DNA of 64,000 nt, taken from positions 1-64,000 of the forward strand of contig NZ_JFKC01000014.1 of the NCBI RefSeq assembly GCF_002115805.1, read 5' to 3'. A program made the translations under genes and the position numbers. Source of the DNA: Marivita geojedonensis. GTDB taxonomy: Bacteria > Pseudomonadota > Alphaproteobacteria > Rhodobacterales > Rhodobacteraceae. Below the pieces are notes generated by a model. That model saw nothing but the letters and a program-made list of their open reading frames with translations. It did not search any database and had not been told where the DNA came from. This document shows positions 30,619-40,336 of the stretch, in pieces. Within the stretch, counting starts at the first letter, position 1, and every line of letters starts with the position of its first letter.

Positions 30619-31403
30619 CGCCCATCTCTCCGGCGCAGTTCAATCGGGGCAAAGGTGTCGGACTGGCGCAGCTCTACCTTGCCTTCCTTGGCCAGCTCCA
30701 GCGACGCGGCAAAGGTCGCCGCCGTGGCAGAGCGCCAGCGCACCGGGTCCACGTCCCAGCCATCGGGCATGTAAGACGAAATGTCGGTCCACGTACCGGC
30801 AAAGCCGATCAGCCCACGCATCCGTTCAAGCGCCTGTTCCATCGTGAACACCGCATCGCGGTCCATCACGAAGGGGCGGAATTCGTCTTTGGTGCGGATA
30901 CGCGCATAGCCCTGCATCAGGTCAAGCAGCGTCGCGGTGTATTCCACCTTGCGCACGCGCTGCACCTCCTGCGTGATGCCACGGGCAAAGAAATCGCGGC
31001 CCAACTGATCGCGTGCCATCAGTTTCGCGGCCACGTCGCGCATCGCCTGCAGGCGCTCCAGTTGAAAGGCCAGATGCGCGGCAAGGTCTTCACCCGACGG
31101 GCCTTCTTCGCTGGGGTCGGGTGGCAGCAGCAGACGGGATTTCAGAAACGCCAGCCACGCCGCCATCACGAGGTAATCCGCAGCCAGTTCGATGCGCAGC
31201 GCCTTGGCCTTTTCGACAAAAGCCAGATACTGCTGGGCAAGGTGCAGAACGGAAATCTTCCTGAGATCGACCTTCTGCGTCCGGCTCAAGGTCAGAAGCA
31301 GATCGAGCGGGCCCTCGAACCCGTCCACATCGACGATCAACGCCTCTGCGGCCAGCCGTTCCGCAACGGCGCTGTCAGACCTGTCCGATGTCGCGTCGTT
31401 CAT
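30615..31403 (-). CDS. scpA: Segregation and condensation protein ScpA (kleisin)
   Basis: 262 residues. The kleisin N-terminal motif DGFEGPLDLLLTLSRTQKVDL and the helix YLVMAAWLAFLKSRLLLP are standard for ScpA, which bridges the SMC heads. The C-terminal winged helix (VVRW-type region with RWRSATAATFAASLELAKEGKVEL) contacts SMC. The start overlaps the nagZ stop by four bases, making nagZ-scpA-scpB one coupled operon. Confidence 0.95.
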   Translation of the reverse strand: MNDATSDRSDSAVAERLAAEALIVDVDGFEGPLDLLLTLSRTQKVDLRKISVLHLAQQYLAFVEKAKALRIELAADYLVMAAWLAFLKSRLLLPPDPSEEGPSGEDLAAHLAFQLERLQAMRDVAAKLMARDQLGRDFFARGITQEVQRVRKVEYTATLLDLMQGYARIRTKDEFRPFVMDRDAVFTMEQALERMRGLIGFAGTWTDISSYMPDGWDVDPVRWRSATAATFAASLELAKEGKVELRQSDTFAPIELRRRDGR

Positions 31404-32413
31404 GCACCGCGCCTTTGCTCCAGTTCCGCAAGCTTGGCGGTGAGGGCGGCAATGTCAACATCATCCGGGGCGGTTCTGCGTGCAACTGCGGCCTCGGCGC
31501 GGGTCTGGCTTGCGGTGGGCATGGTGCCAATCCGATCCATCAAGGCGATGCGCTCGGCCAGATCGCCATTGCAGTGCAGGATCACGTCGCAGCCTGCGGC
31601 CATCGATGCGGCGCCTCTTTCGGGAACAGTGCCCGACAGCGCCTGCATACCGATGTCGTCGGTCATCAGCAGGCCGGCAAAGCCCAGATCGTCGCGGATG
31701 CGGCGGATCATGCTGGGCGAAGTGGTGGCCGGGCCGGTTTCGCCAAAGGCGCTGTAGACCAGATGCGCAGTCATCCCCATCGCCACATCGGCAAAGGGGC
31801 GGAAGGCGGCGAAGTCGATGGCGTTCAGCGTTTCGGCGGTAACGTCGATGCGCGGCAGGTCGAGGTGGCTGTCCATCTGCGCAAGCCCATGTCCCGGGAT
31901 GTGCTTGATGACGGGAAACACGCCACCCTGTTCGTGGCCGTCCACCACCGCGCGGCCAATTTTTACCACCTGGTCAGGATTTGATCCGTAACAGCGATTG
32001 CGCAGGAACGGGTGGGTTTCGGGCCGCGCCACATCCAGCATCGGCGCGCAGTTGGCGTCAATGCCAAGGGCCATCAACTCATGCGCGATGATGCGGTAGC
32101 GCAGGCGCATCCCCTCTTCGGCATTCGGCCCCAACGTTTCAACATGGTCGAGCGGCGGTAGCCATTCGGTGGCCAGCGGCGCGCGCAGGCGCTGCACACG
32201 ACCGCCCTCCTGGTCGATGAAGATGGGCGCGTTCCAACCGACGGTGGCACGCAGATCGGCAGTCAGGGCGCGGATCTGATCGGCGGTCTCGAGATTGCGG
32301 TCGAAGAGGATGAAGCCGAACGGGTTGGCCTCGGCAAAAAACGCGCGCTCGTCCTTGGACAGGCGCGCGCCGTCGCAGCCATAAATGGCAGCTCCGAAGG
32401 GTCGGTGTGTCAC
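31400..32413 (-). CDS. nagZ: Beta-N-acetylhexosaminidase NagZ (GH3)
   Basis: 337 residues from a GTG at 32413 that overlaps the SPOR-gene stop (GTGA); longer upstream frames run into that gene. NagZ removes GlcNAc from anhydro-muropeptides in cytoplasmic peptidoglycan recycling. The GH3 signatures are present: IFIDQEGGRVQRLR, the catalytic loop VIKHIPGHGLAQMDSHLDLP, and the nucleophile region LLMTDDIGMQAL with Asp. The size matches the single-domain NagZ type. Confidence 0.94.
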   Translation of the reverse strand: MTHRPFGAAIYGCDGARLSKDERAFFAEANPFGFILFDRNLETADQIRALTADLRATVGWNAPIFIDQEGGRVQRLRAPLATEWLPPLDHVETLGPNAEEGMRLRYRIIAHELMALGIDANCAPMLDVARPETHPFLRNRCYGSNPDQVVKIGRAVVDGHEQGGVFPVIKHIPGHGLAQMDSHLDLPRIDVTAETLNAIDFAAFRPFADVAMGMTAHLVYSAFGETGPATTSPSMIRRIRDDLGFAGLLMTDDIGMQALSGTVPERGAASMAAGCDVILHCNGDLAERIALMDRIGTMPTASQTRAEAAVARRTAPDDVDIAALTAKLAELEQRRGA

Positions 32414-33396
32414 CGGCTGACCACAGGGATGCAGTCCGCGCCTTCGGCCACCAGGGCGGCACAGAAGCGCCTGGAGTCGCTCAGATCTTCGAACCCATGC
32501 GCCCGCAGACGGTAGAAGATGCGTCCGCCGGACGTGGCCTGTTCGATCACGCGGTCCTTGTCGTCTAGATATTCGCCAAAGCGGGCCTGAAGCTGATCCC
32601 ACTGTTCGCGGGCGATGTCCGGGCTGTCATAGGCTCCGAACTGGACCAGACGGGTGCCGGACGGAATGTCCGAAGGATCGACCTCTGCCGTTCCGGAGGC
32701 GGCAGCCTGAATCGGAGCCGAGAGCGACGCAAGCTGCAGGTCTGCAGGCCGCTGTGCAGGACGCAGGGAGCGCGCGACACCCGGCACGGACACGGGGATG
32801 ATCGGCGTGGTGGAGGCGACCTCCTGTTCGGCGTCGGTGTCGAACACACCGGTTTCGGGGGCCGGTTCAATATCGGTCAGCGGCGTGGCGTTGGCGGCGA
32901 TCTGATCGGCCAGCGCCTTTATCGGATCGTCAGCATTGGCGATATCGGTCAGGGCCAGCGCCGGGGCTTCGCTGTCGGCATCTTCGCGCAGCGAAGCGAG
33001 TGCCAGTTGCTCCTGTTCGCTCAGCTCGGGCTGCGGTGCATCGGCCAGTTCGGCCACCGGCAGGTCCTCATCCGTCAGGTCGAGCGGTTGCGGTGCAAGT
33101 ACGATCTGATCGGGCGGCGGAGCGGAGGTGCCGGTTCCGGCAACGTTGTTGACCGCCAGCCCTTCGTGGCGGGCAATCTGGCCGCCGGGGTTTTCAGGGG
33201 CCACGCGCATCGGGCCTTCAATCGCCCGCACCACAGGGACGCCGGACACGTCCCGCATGATGAGCCGATACCCCCAAACCGATACGCCAACAATCAACGC
33301 CAGCGACATCGCCGCGCCCAGCCAGTTGGCTGCCGTGGCGAGGTTGCCGGACGTTCTTTCCCCCCGAACGGGGGCCGTCACTTGCATGTCTGCCAT
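32410..33396 (-). CDS. SPOR-domain inner-membrane protein
   Basis: 328 residues. A short cytoplasmic N-terminus is followed by one membrane segment (AAMSLALIVGVSVWGYRLIM, about residues 27-47), a long acidic and Pro/Ala-rich periplasmic linker, and a C-terminal SPOR fold (RLVQFGAYDSPDIAREQWDQ, then GRIFYRLRAHGFEDLSDSRR). SPOR domains bind glycan strands stripped of stem peptides at the septum. Its place between argS and nagZ is the normal alphaproteobacterial order. Confidence 0.92.
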   Translation of the reverse strand: MADMQVTAPVRGERTSGNLATAANWLGAAMSLALIVGVSVWGYRLIMRDVSGVPVVRAIEGPMRVAPENPGGQIARHEGLAVNNVAGTGTSAPPPDQIVLAPQPLDLTDEDLPVAELADAPQPELSEQEQLALASLREDADSEAPALALTDIANADDPIKALADQIAANATPLTDIEPAPETGVFDTDAEQEVASTTPIIPVSVPGVARSLRPAQRPADLQLASLSAPIQAAASGTAEVDPSDIPSGTRLVQFGAYDSPDIAREQWDQLQARFGEYLDDKDRVIEQATSGGRIFYRLRAHGFEDLSDSRRFCAALVAEGADCIPVVSR

Positions 33397-33469
33397 GTTC
33401 GCCTCTTTCCCCGGTGGTCGTTGCCACCGGTGGTTCTTGCCTTTGCCTCAGCCGGTCATGGCGCTTTTG

Positions 33470-35215
33470 TCAGCGCATTTCTTCGACCGGTGTGACGCCC
33501 AAGATACCAAGACCGGCAGAAATAACAACAGAGACGGACCGCGCGAGGGCGATTTTCGCCTGTGTGGCCTCGGTGTTGCCTTCCTGCAAAAAGCGCAGTT
33601 CGGGCACGTCGTTGCCCTTGTTCCACAGCGCGTGCAGGTCGGAGGCGAGTTCGTAGAGGTAGAACGCGACGCGGTGCGGCTCGTTCGTGCGGGCAGCGAT
33701 CTCGACCAGACGCGGCCATTCCGCCAATTTGCGTGCGACGGCCAGTTCACTGTCATGGGTCATGCCGGACAGATCGACACCGGCCAGCGTTGCGTCATCA
33801 ACCGCGACGCCGGCCTCGGTCGCCTTGCGCAGCACCGAATGGACCCGTGCGTTGGCGTATTGCACGTAAAAGACCGGATTGTCCTTCGACTGCTCCAGCA
33901 CCTTGTCAAAGTCGAAATCCAGCGGCGCGTCGTTCTTGCGGGTGAGCATCACGAACCGCGTCACGTCGGGGCCGACCTCGGACACCACGTCACTCAGAGT
34001 GACAAAGGTCCCTGCCCGCTTGGACATCTTATAGGGCTCGCCGTTCTTGAAGAGCTTCACAAGCTGGGTCAGCTTGATGTCGAGAGGGGTTTTCCCATCC
34101 GACAGCGCGCTGACGGCCGCTTTCATCCGTTTGACATAGCCACCGTGATCGGCGCCGAAGACGTCGATCAGAAGGTCATAGCCGCGCTGCACCTTGTCAT
34201 AGTGATAGGCGATGTCGGGGGCGAAATAGGTCCAAGACCCGTCCGACTTCATGATCGGACGGTCGACATCATCGCCATGTGCGGTCGACTTGAAGAGCGT
34301 CTGTTCGCGCGGTTCCCAGTCCTCGGGCTTCTTGCCCTTGGGCGGTTCCAGCACGCCGCGATAGATCAGGCCCTTGTCCCGAAGGCTGTCGATGGCTGCT
34401 TCGATCAGTCCCGTCCCATAGAGGGATTTTTCGCTGAAGAACTTGTCCATTTTGACGCCCAGCAGACCCAGGTCATGACGGATCAGGTCCATCATGGCAT
34501 CGGTGGCGAAGTTGCGCACTTCGTCCAGCCACTCTTCTTCCGGCGCGTCGAGGAACTTGTCTCCGACTTTGGCTTTCAGCGTTTCACCAACTTCGATGAG
34601 GTAATCGCCGGGGTAGCTGCCATCAGGCCAATCGACGCTGAGATCATGGGCTTCCTGGTAGCGCAGGTAAACCGACCGAGCCAGAACATCGACCTGTGCG
34701 CCGCCGTCATTGATGTAGTATTCCCGCGTGACGTCATAGCCCGCGTAATCCAGAAGCGATGCCAGCGCGTCGCCGAACACCGCCCCCCGCGTGTGGCCGA
34801 CATGCAGCGGGCCGGTAGGATTGGCCGAGACGTATTCCACATTCACGCGCTTGCCCTGCCCCATGTCCGATTTGCCGTACGCGGCACCGGAGGTCAGGAT
34901 GGCCTTGGGCAGTCCCTGCCAGACCGCATTGCCCAGACGCAGGTTGAGAAACCCCGGACCGGCGACTTCGGCAGACGAAATGCGCGCGTCCTCGGCCAGC
35001 TTTCCGGCCAGCGCATCTGCGATATCGCGCGGTTTCTGCCCGGCAGGTTTCGCCAGCACCATCGCGGCGTTGGTTGCCATGTCACCGTGCAGCGGATCGC
35101 GCGGCGGTTCGACCGTCACGTTGGCAAAGTCGAGGCCGTCTGGAAGCGCGCCTTCGGCGACCATCGCGTTCAGGCTGTCGATCACAAGCGCCCGGATATC
35201 GGAAAAGAGGTTCAT
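33470..35215 (-). CDS. argS: Arginyl-tRNA synthetase
   Basis: 581 residues, the class I enzyme charging tRNA-Arg. The HIGH-type motif appears as [12 protein letters not shown], preceded by [16 protein letters not shown]; the KMSKS-type loop is [17 protein letters not shown]. The C-terminal anticodon-binding DALR domain holds [16 protein letters not shown] and ends near PVEEMR. A 715-residue plus-strand frame over it is an antisense shadow. Confidence 0.97.
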   Translation of the reverse strand: MNLFSDIRALVIDSLNAMVAEGALPDGLDFANVTVEPPRDPLHGDMATNAAMVLAKPAGQKPRDIADALAGKLAEDARISSAEVAGPGFLNLRLGNAVWQGLPKAILTSGAAYGKSDMGQGKRVNVEYVSANPTGPLHVGHTRGAVFGDALASLLDYAGYDVTREYYINDGGAQVDVLARSVYLRYQEAHDLSVDWPDGSYPGDYLIEVGETLKAKVGDKFLDAPEEEWLDEVRNFATDAMMDLIRHDLGLLGVKMDKFFSEKSLYGTGLIEAAIDSLRDKGLIYRGVLEPPKGKKPEDWEPREQTLFKSTAHGDDVDRPIMKSDGSWTYFAPDIAYHYDKVQRGYDLLIDVFGADHGGYVKRMKAAVSALSDGKTPLDIKLTQLVKLFKNGEPYKMSKRAGTFVTLSDVVSEVGPDVTRFVMLTRKNDAPLDFDFDKVLEQSKDNPVFYVQYANARVHSVLRKATEAGVAVDDATLAGVDLSGMTHDSELAVARKLAEWPRLVEIAARTNEPHRVAFYLYELASDLHALWNKGNDVPELRFLQEGNTEATQAKIALARSVSVVISAGLGILGVTPVEEMR

Positions 35216-35271
35216 GTCACACGTCCTTTGTTCGGGACGTCCTCTACCACCTTGGCGCGCGGCGTCAAATG

Positions 35272-37101
35272 TTAGGCTTGGCCTTCCGCCTTTGCGCGGT
35301 GTTCTTTCATCGGCAGCATTGCGATCAGACGCGTTCCACGGGCGTCTTTAGGGGTGGTCTTGGGCCCGAGAATACGCAGTGTGCCGCGCGGACCGATATC
35401 CGCGATCGGGATGCCTTCGGGATGGGTGTTGTACCAATCCTCAAGGGTGAATTCCTCGGACAGCGTGGTGGAGCGGAACTCCCACCCGTCCCACATGCGG
35501 CGCTGCACCTGCCAATAGGTTTCGCCCGCGCCAAGCGCCCGCCCGCCCAGTTTCGGCGGCAGGGCATAGCGTGCCGATTCCGAGGTTTCGCGGTTCAGCT
35601 GGTAGACGTTTTCCCGACCGAATTCCGGCGCGAGGTCAGTGGCGACCAGAGTGTTGTAGGCGTCGTTGTCCGTGGCGGCGATCACCGTCTCATAGGCCAT
35701 CAGGTCCAACCGGTGTTCAGCCCCTTCGGACAGGATATCGCCGGTGTAGATACTCAGACCCGCCTCGCGTGCCTCGCGCAGATGGCTGCGGTTCGGATCC
35801 GAGATCATAACCGGAAGGTCGAGTTTCTTCAGCAGCTTGCCGAACTCGACCGTCCAGCGGTTACCGCCAACCAGCAGCACGCCCGGAGTGGTCGAGGCGG
35901 TGAGGCCCAGCAACTGCGCGAGTGGCTTCAGTGAGAAGCCATGCAGCAGCACGGTGCCGGCCACCAACGCGAAGGCCAGGGTCGAGATCCGGGCGGCATC
36001 CTCGATACCGGCCTGCACGAGGCGTTCCCCGAACAGCCCGGCCACCGCGACAAGCACCACGCCGCGCGGCCCGGTGAAGGCCACCAGCAGCCGCTCTGCC
36101 CAGGGCACGTTCGAGAAAGCAAGCGAAATCAGAACGGTGACGGGACGGGCAATCAGGATCACCGCCACAACGGTGGCCAGCGTCTGCCAGTTCATGCTCA
36201 GCAGGGTCTCGCGGCTCATGTTCGCGGCCAGCAGGATGAAAACGCCGGACACCAGAAGGATGGTCGCGTGTTCCTTGAAGCGGTGCATTTCGGCGTGGCT
36301 GGGCAGATGGGAATTCGCGATCCAGACGCCCATGATGGTCACGGCCAGCAATCCGCTTTCATGCAGAAGCGAATCCGTGGCCGCGAAGGCCACCAATACG
36401 CTCACGAAGAGAACCGGAACCTTCATGTATTCCGGCACCCAGCCGCTTGAGAATGATTTCGCGATGCCCCACCCGGCCGCGATGCCGACAAGGGTCGCCA
36501 CCACAACGCCTATGGCAAGGGTCCAGACGACCTCTTCAACCGTGGCCGCGGTCTGCCAGACGAGAACCACCTCGAAGGCCAGCACGGCGGCCAGCGCGCC
36601 AACGGGATCGTTGACAATGGCTTCCCATTGCAGGAGCGCCGCAGGACGGCGTTTGAGCCGAGCCTGTCGCAGCAGGGGCGCAATCACCGTCGGGCCGGTG
36701 ACGATCATGATTCCCCCGAACACAGACGCCGCAGCCCAGCTCAGCCCGCCAACGTAGTGCAGCACCGATGCCGACAGCAGCCAGCCGATGGGGCCACCGA
36801 TGATGACCAGCCGCTTCACCCCGACCGCAGCATCCGCAAGCGACTTGAAATTGAGTGTCAGCCCACCTTCGAAAAGAATGATGGCTACGGCGATGGCCAC
36901 AATCGGTTGGAGCAGATCGCCCATGGCCACCGACGGGTCGAGAACCCCGAACACCGGCCCAACCAGAAGCCCGGCCAGCAGCATCAGAACAATTGCCGGA
37001 AGATTGAGCCGCCACGCAAGCCATTGCGCCCCAACGCCCAAAGCGCCGACCAATGCAAAAGCGGTGACCGGGTTCATGCCGGCGTCTGCGGGTGTTGCCA
37101 C
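35272..37101 (-). CDS. Cation:proton antiporter (CPA1/NhaP type) with RCK domain
   Basis: 609 residues. About twelve hydrophobic segments form a Na+/H+ exchanger domain ([53 protein letters not shown] with the conserved Asn-Asp pair for ion exchange). From about residue 400 a cytoplasmic TrkA-N/RCK Rossmann unit follows ([20 protein letters not shown]), suggesting nucleotide gating and K+ or Na+ traffic. It interrupts the usual argS-dgt neighbourhood, 12 bases from the dgt stop, so it is probably transcribed with dgt and argS. Confidence 0.9.
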   Translation of the reverse strand: MATPADAGMNPVTAFALVGALGVGAQWLAWRLNLPAIVLMLLAGLLVGPVFGVLDPSVAMGDLLQPIVAIAVAIILFEGGLTLNFKSLADAAVGVKRLVIIGGPIGWLLSASVLHYVGGLSWAAASVFGGIMIVTGPTVIAPLLRQARLKRRPAALLQWEAIVNDPVGALAAVLAFEVVLVWQTAATVEEVVWTLAIGVVVATLVGIAAGWGIAKSFSSGWVPEYMKVPVLFVSVLVAFAATDSLLHESGLLAVTIMGVWIANSHLPSHAEMHRFKEHATILLVSGVFILLAANMSRETLLSMNWQTLATVVAVILIARPVTVLISLAFSNVPWAERLLVAFTGPRGVVLVAVAGLFGERLVQAGIEDAARISTLAFALVAGTVLLHGFSLKPLAQLLGLTASTTPGVLLVGGNRWTVEFGKLLKKLDLPVMISDPNRSHLREAREAGLSIYTGDILSEGAEHRLDLMAYETVIAATDNDAYNTLVATDLAPEFGRENVYQLNRETSESARYALPPKLGGRALGAGETYWQVQRRMWDGWEFRSTTLSEEFTLEDWYNTHPEGIPIADIGPRGTLRILGPKTTPKDARGTRLIAMLPMKEHRAKAEGQA

Positions 37102-37113
37102 GATAATTTCCTC

Positions 37114-38274
37114 TTATGACCTTGCCGAAATCACGTCGGTACCCGTCAGGCGCGCATGCTCCTGCAGGGCGAACCGATCGGTCATCCCGGCAATGTAGTC
37201 CGAAACGATGCGTGCGAGTTCCGTGTCGGACTGAATTTCCGCAACGTCCTTGCGCCATTGCTTGGGCAAAAGCGACGGGTCGGACATGAACATCGGGAAA
37301 AGCTCGTTGATGACCTTGGTCACCTGCGCCCGCATCTCGACCACCCCCGGCGCGCGGTACATGCGGTGGAACAGAAAATCCCTGATCACTTTGAGATCGG
37401 ACCAGAGAGAGGGGGTGAACTGGACCATCATGCGCCCCGCCGCGCGGATGTCCTCGGGCGAGTGCGGGTCGAGGTCTTTCAGGTTGGCTCGGGTGACGTT
37501 GATCACATCGCTGACCAGCACACCGAAGAAACGGCGCAGGGCTTCGTGTCTGCGGCGGTAATAATTCAGGCCTGGATAAAGGCGATCCACTTTGGAAAAA
37601 CAATCACTTACGATGGGAAGTTCAGCCAGTTCATCGGTTGAAAACAGCTCGGCCCGCAAGCCGTCATGCAGGTCGTGGTGGTTGTAGGCGATGTCATCGG
37701 CAAGTGCTGCAACCTGAGCTTCGGCGCTGGCATGGGTGTGCAGTTCCAGATCGTGCCGGGCATTGTAGGCGGCCAGCGCGTGGGGGATCGGCTCCCCCAC
37801 CGGGCCATTGTGTTTTGCAATGCCTTCAAGGGTTTCCCAGGTGAGGTTCAACCCATCGAAATCGGCATAATGCCTCTCTAACGCGGTCACGATGCGGATC
37901 GCCTGAGCGTTGTGATCGAACCCGCCATAGGGCTGCATCAGCGCATCCAGCGCGTCCTCTCCGGTGTGACCAAAGGGCGTGTGCCCCAGATCATGCGCCA
38001 ATGCCACGGCCTCGGTCAGTTCAAGATCGAGGTCCAGTGTCTTGGCGATGGTCCGTGCCACCTGCCCGACCTCGATGGAATGGGTCAGCCGGGTACGGAA
38101 GTAATCGCCTTCATGTTCGATGAAGACCTGTGTCTTGTGTTTCAGCCGCCGAAACGCTGAAGCATGGATGATCCTGTCCCGGTCGCGCTGGAAGCACGAA
38201 CGGAATTCGCTTTCCTCTTCCGGGTAGAGCCTGCCCCGCGACCTGCCCGGATCGCATGCATATTGCGCCGTCAT
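37114..38274 (-). CDS. dgt: Deoxyguanosinetriphosphate triphosphohydrolase-like protein
   Basis: 386 residues. The HD-domain residues are intact: RTRLTHSIEVGQVARTI, then EAVALAHDLGHTPFGHTGEDAL. The enzyme class cleaves dNTPs to nucleoside and triphosphate. The shorter alphaproteobacterial type 2 form lacks the E. coli insertions, so its preferred dNTP is uncertain. It is divergent from the A-type Fe-S carrier gene with 84 bases between starts. Confidence 0.94.
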   Translation of the reverse strand: MTAQYACDPGRSRGRLYPEEESEFRSCFQRDRDRIIHASAFRRLKHKTQVFIEHEGDYFRTRLTHSIEVGQVARTIAKTLDLDLELTEAVALAHDLGHTPFGHTGEDALDALMQPYGGFDHNAQAIRIVTALERHYADFDGLNLTWETLEGIAKHNGPVGEPIPHALAAYNARHDLELHTHASAEAQVAALADDIAYNHHDLHDGLRAELFSTDELAELPIVSDCFSKVDRLYPGLNYYRRRHEALRRFFGVLVSDVINVTRANLKDLDPHSPEDIRAAGRMMVQFTPSLWSDLKVIRDFLFHRMYRAPGVVEMRAQVTKVINELFPMFMSDPSLLPKQWRKDVAEIQSDTELARIVSDYIAGMTDRFALQEHARLTGTDVISARS

Positions 38275-38358
38275 CGCAGCACCGCCTGTTCTTGTTCCCT
38301 GTCCCGGGCGCCCTTATATTCAGATCAGTGCACAATTCAAAGCGAACCCGAGGGTGAC

Positions 38359-38682
38359 ATGCAGCTACCACCGAAAGTGACGGACCGCGCATTCGAACGG
38401 TTGTCGGAAATCGGCGCCAGTGCCGAGGGCAAAGCCCTGCGCGTGACGGTCGAAGGCGGGGGGTGTTCGGGGTTCCAGTACGATATAAAGCTGGACGAAC
38501 CTGCGGACGATGACCTTGTGCTGGAAGGTCATGGTGAGCGGGTCGTGGTGGATTCGGTATCGCTGCCCTTCCTATCGAACGCGGTCATCGACTTTTCGGA
38601 AGAACTGATTGGCGCGCGCTTCGTGATCCAGAACCCGAATGCCACGTCCTCCTGCGGGTGTGGCACCAGTTTCTCGATGTGA
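38359..38682 (+). CDS. erpA: A-type iron-sulfur carrier (ErpA/IscA/HesB family)
   Basis: 107 residues from the ATG at 38359. The three conserved cysteines are present: one in EGGGCSGFQYDI and two in the C-terminal SSCGCGTSFSM. The protein carries or inserts Fe-S clusters into targets. The symbol erpA is a best guess; the family members SufA, IscA and ErpA are hard to separate by eye. The neighbour dgt is the usual divergent partner in this group. Confidence 0.88.
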   Translation: MQLPPKVTDRAFERLSEIGASAEGKALRVTVEGGGCSGFQYDIKLDEPADDDLVLEGHGERVVVDSVSLPFLSNAVIDFSEELIGARFVIQNPNATSSCGCGTSFSM

Positions 38683-38707
38683 TCACCGGCTCCGCGCAGC
38701 CCTGTTC

Positions 38708-39784
38708 TCAGGACAGTTTGGTTGGCCGCTCGGCGCGGGCGAACCCGTGAAAGAATTCTGCGAAATGCTGTGACGAGGTTTCGGCCTGCGCCAGCACATC
38801 CATTGCTTCGGGCGAGAGCGCGTCCTGCATGTGCATCCGCATGGCCCCCCAGTCCCCGCTGCGCGCATCGGCAAGGTTGAACATCGCCTCGGACATTTCC
38901 CGCATGGGCGTGGCGCGGCTGGTGCTGTGGTCAAAACGCATCCGGCCCTGCACGAACCCTTTGACGAATGCCTGATCCCCGATGGTTGCCTGATGCCAGT
39001 TGCAGACGAGGAATTCATGGTAATCGTCATTGAGCGCAACGGTATCTCCGTCGGTCACGGTAAACAGCGCGGTTTCGCGTTTGAGCCAATCGGTCCAGAG
39101 CGTCGGCGGCGTTTCCCGCGCGAACTGCATGGCAATGCAGATTTCCGACAGCAGGTCCGCGTTCTGTTCGATATAGGCCAGCAGACCCGCGAAATGCAGA
39201 CTGCGGCTTGCCTGCGGATCCAGCTGCGGGTCGCGGCGGCCATATTCGCTGAGGTAAAAGACAAGATGGGTCAGCTCATAGGCCGCTTTCTTGTTCGGCA
39301 GCGTAAAGGTGTCGGATCGGGCCATGAAGGCGCGCGCGCGGGCTTCAAGTGCAGGAACGTCGCCTGAAGCCGTGACGCCGCGCCGGGCCATGAGGCGGAC
39401 AGCTTCCAACCGCTGGAGATCGGACAGTTCGGCCTGTGGCAGGTGCTGATCCGAGGCCCAGCGGACGAGTCGCTCGCCCGTATCGCCGCGTAAACCGAGG
39501 TCTTCCAGATCGAGCACGATGGACAGGAAGAAACGGTAATACTGCGGAAAGAAACGCAGGCGGTTTTCGACCGTTTGGTAAAATCCTGCATAGGTTTCGA
39601 GCGCCGCCTCCCCGGGATGTGTTCCGGTACATTCCAGGATGTTCAGGATTTCCGCGTTTTCCTTGAGCCAGAACACGTCGTCACCAAAACGGCGGTGTTC
39701 GGCAAAGCAGCTCAGAAGCGCGCCGAGGCGCGCTTCCTGCGAGTTGATCCGGGACGGGGGAACAAGGTGAATGACGTTGGTCAT
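38708..39784 (-). CDS. Unrecognised helical protein, partner of FTSGS-repeat gene
   Basis: 358 residues from an ATG at 39784 with CAAGGAGGCAC upstream; the same AGGAGGCAC ribosome site precedes the repeat gene at 40336. The protein is almost entirely predicted helix with many aromatic residues (FFPQYYRFFLSIVLDLEDLG; WHQATIGDQAFVKGFVQGRM), has no signal peptide, and shows no motif that I recognise. Just 63 bases separate it from the repeat gene on the same strand, so an operon is likely. A role acting on the repeat protein (modification, binding or storage) is speculation from neighbourhood only. Confidence 0.75.
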   Translation of the reverse strand: MTNVIHLVPPSRINSQEARLGALLSCFAEHRRFGDDVFWLKENAEILNILECTGTHPGEAALETYAGFYQTVENRLRFFPQYYRFFLSIVLDLEDLGLRGDTGERLVRWASDQHLPQAELSDLQRLEAVRLMARRGVTASGDVPALEARARAFMARSDTFTLPNKKAAYELTHLVFYLSEYGRRDPQLDPQASRSLHFAGLLAYIEQNADLLSEICIAMQFARETPPTLWTDWLKRETALFTVTDGDTVALNDDYHEFLVCNWHQATIGDQAFVKGFVQGRMRFDHSTSRATPMREMSEAMFNLADARSGDWGAMRMHMQDALSPEAMDVLAQAETSSQHFAEFFHGFARAERPTKLS

Positions 39785-39847
39785 GATCCGTGCCTCCTTG
39801 AGGGTCAAGGGACGGGCCACCCCGCCCCGGGTCAGATTGGGAGCCGG

Positions 39848-40336
39848 TTACGAACCGGAGGTGAACAGCGCGCAGCCTTCGCCATCAGCGGTGGACTCAG
39901 CCATCACAGGGCCGGAGCCGGACGTGAACGCTTCGACCGCATCGCCGGTACGGGCGTCCGACGTGGTCGGTGCGGACCCCGAGGTGAATGCTTCGACGGC
40001 ATCGCCGGTACGGGCGTCAGATGTGGTCGGCGCGGACCCCGAGGTGAACAGTTCAACCGCATCGCCGGTTGTGGCGCTGGTGCTGACCGGAGCCGAACCG
40101 GAGGTGAAAAGGCCGGTTGCGTCACCCGTCAGCGTCGCCACGGCGGTCACAGGCGACGAACCGGATGTGAACATTTCGACGGCATCGCCAAGAAGCATAT
40201 CCGCTGACGCCACGGGCGCCGAACCCGACGTGAAGAGCGCGGAGGAACCACCCCCATGAATATCGCAGTCACTTGCGATATGGCGCTGATTTTCAACGTG
40301 GTTTTCGGTAATCTGGAATTTACGAACGGCGGTCAT
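39848..40336 (-). CDS. FTSGS-repeat protein, seven copies
   Basis: 162 residues from the ATG at 40336 with AGGAGG seven bases upstream. A leader of about 33 residues (MTAVRKFQITENHVENQRHI, ending DCDIHGGGSSA) precedes seven copies of FTSGS, six followed by a Pro two residues on (FTSGSAP, FTSGSSP or FTSGSGP), at a period close to 20 residues. Spacers read like TTSDARTGDAVEA. The protein ends exactly on the seventh FTSGS. Repeats 4 and 5 are near-identical at DNA level. There is no signal peptide, membrane segment or known domain. Leader plus identical cores resembles multi-core precursor peptides, but no known maturation enzyme is visible nearby. Confidence 0.8.
   Translation of the reverse strand: MTAVRKFQITENHVENQRHIASDCDIHGGGSSALFTSGSAPVASADMLLGDAVEMFTSGSSPVTAVATLTGDATGLFTSGSAPVSTSATTGDAVELFTSGSAPTTSDARTGDAVEAFTSGSAPTTSDARTGDAVEAFTSGSGPVMAESTADGEGCALFTSGS
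39931..40050. repeat. Tandem 60-bp coding repeat
   Basis: Positions 39931-39990 and 39991-40050 are two 60-base units differing at only a few positions, each encoding one FTSGSAP spacer unit. Exact 60-base phasing with high identity points to recent duplication by slippage or unequal exchange. Confidence 0.85.

Noticed and set aside
33128-35275. 715-residue plus-strand frame
   Set aside because: Antisense to argS and the SPOR gene; no recognisable domain.
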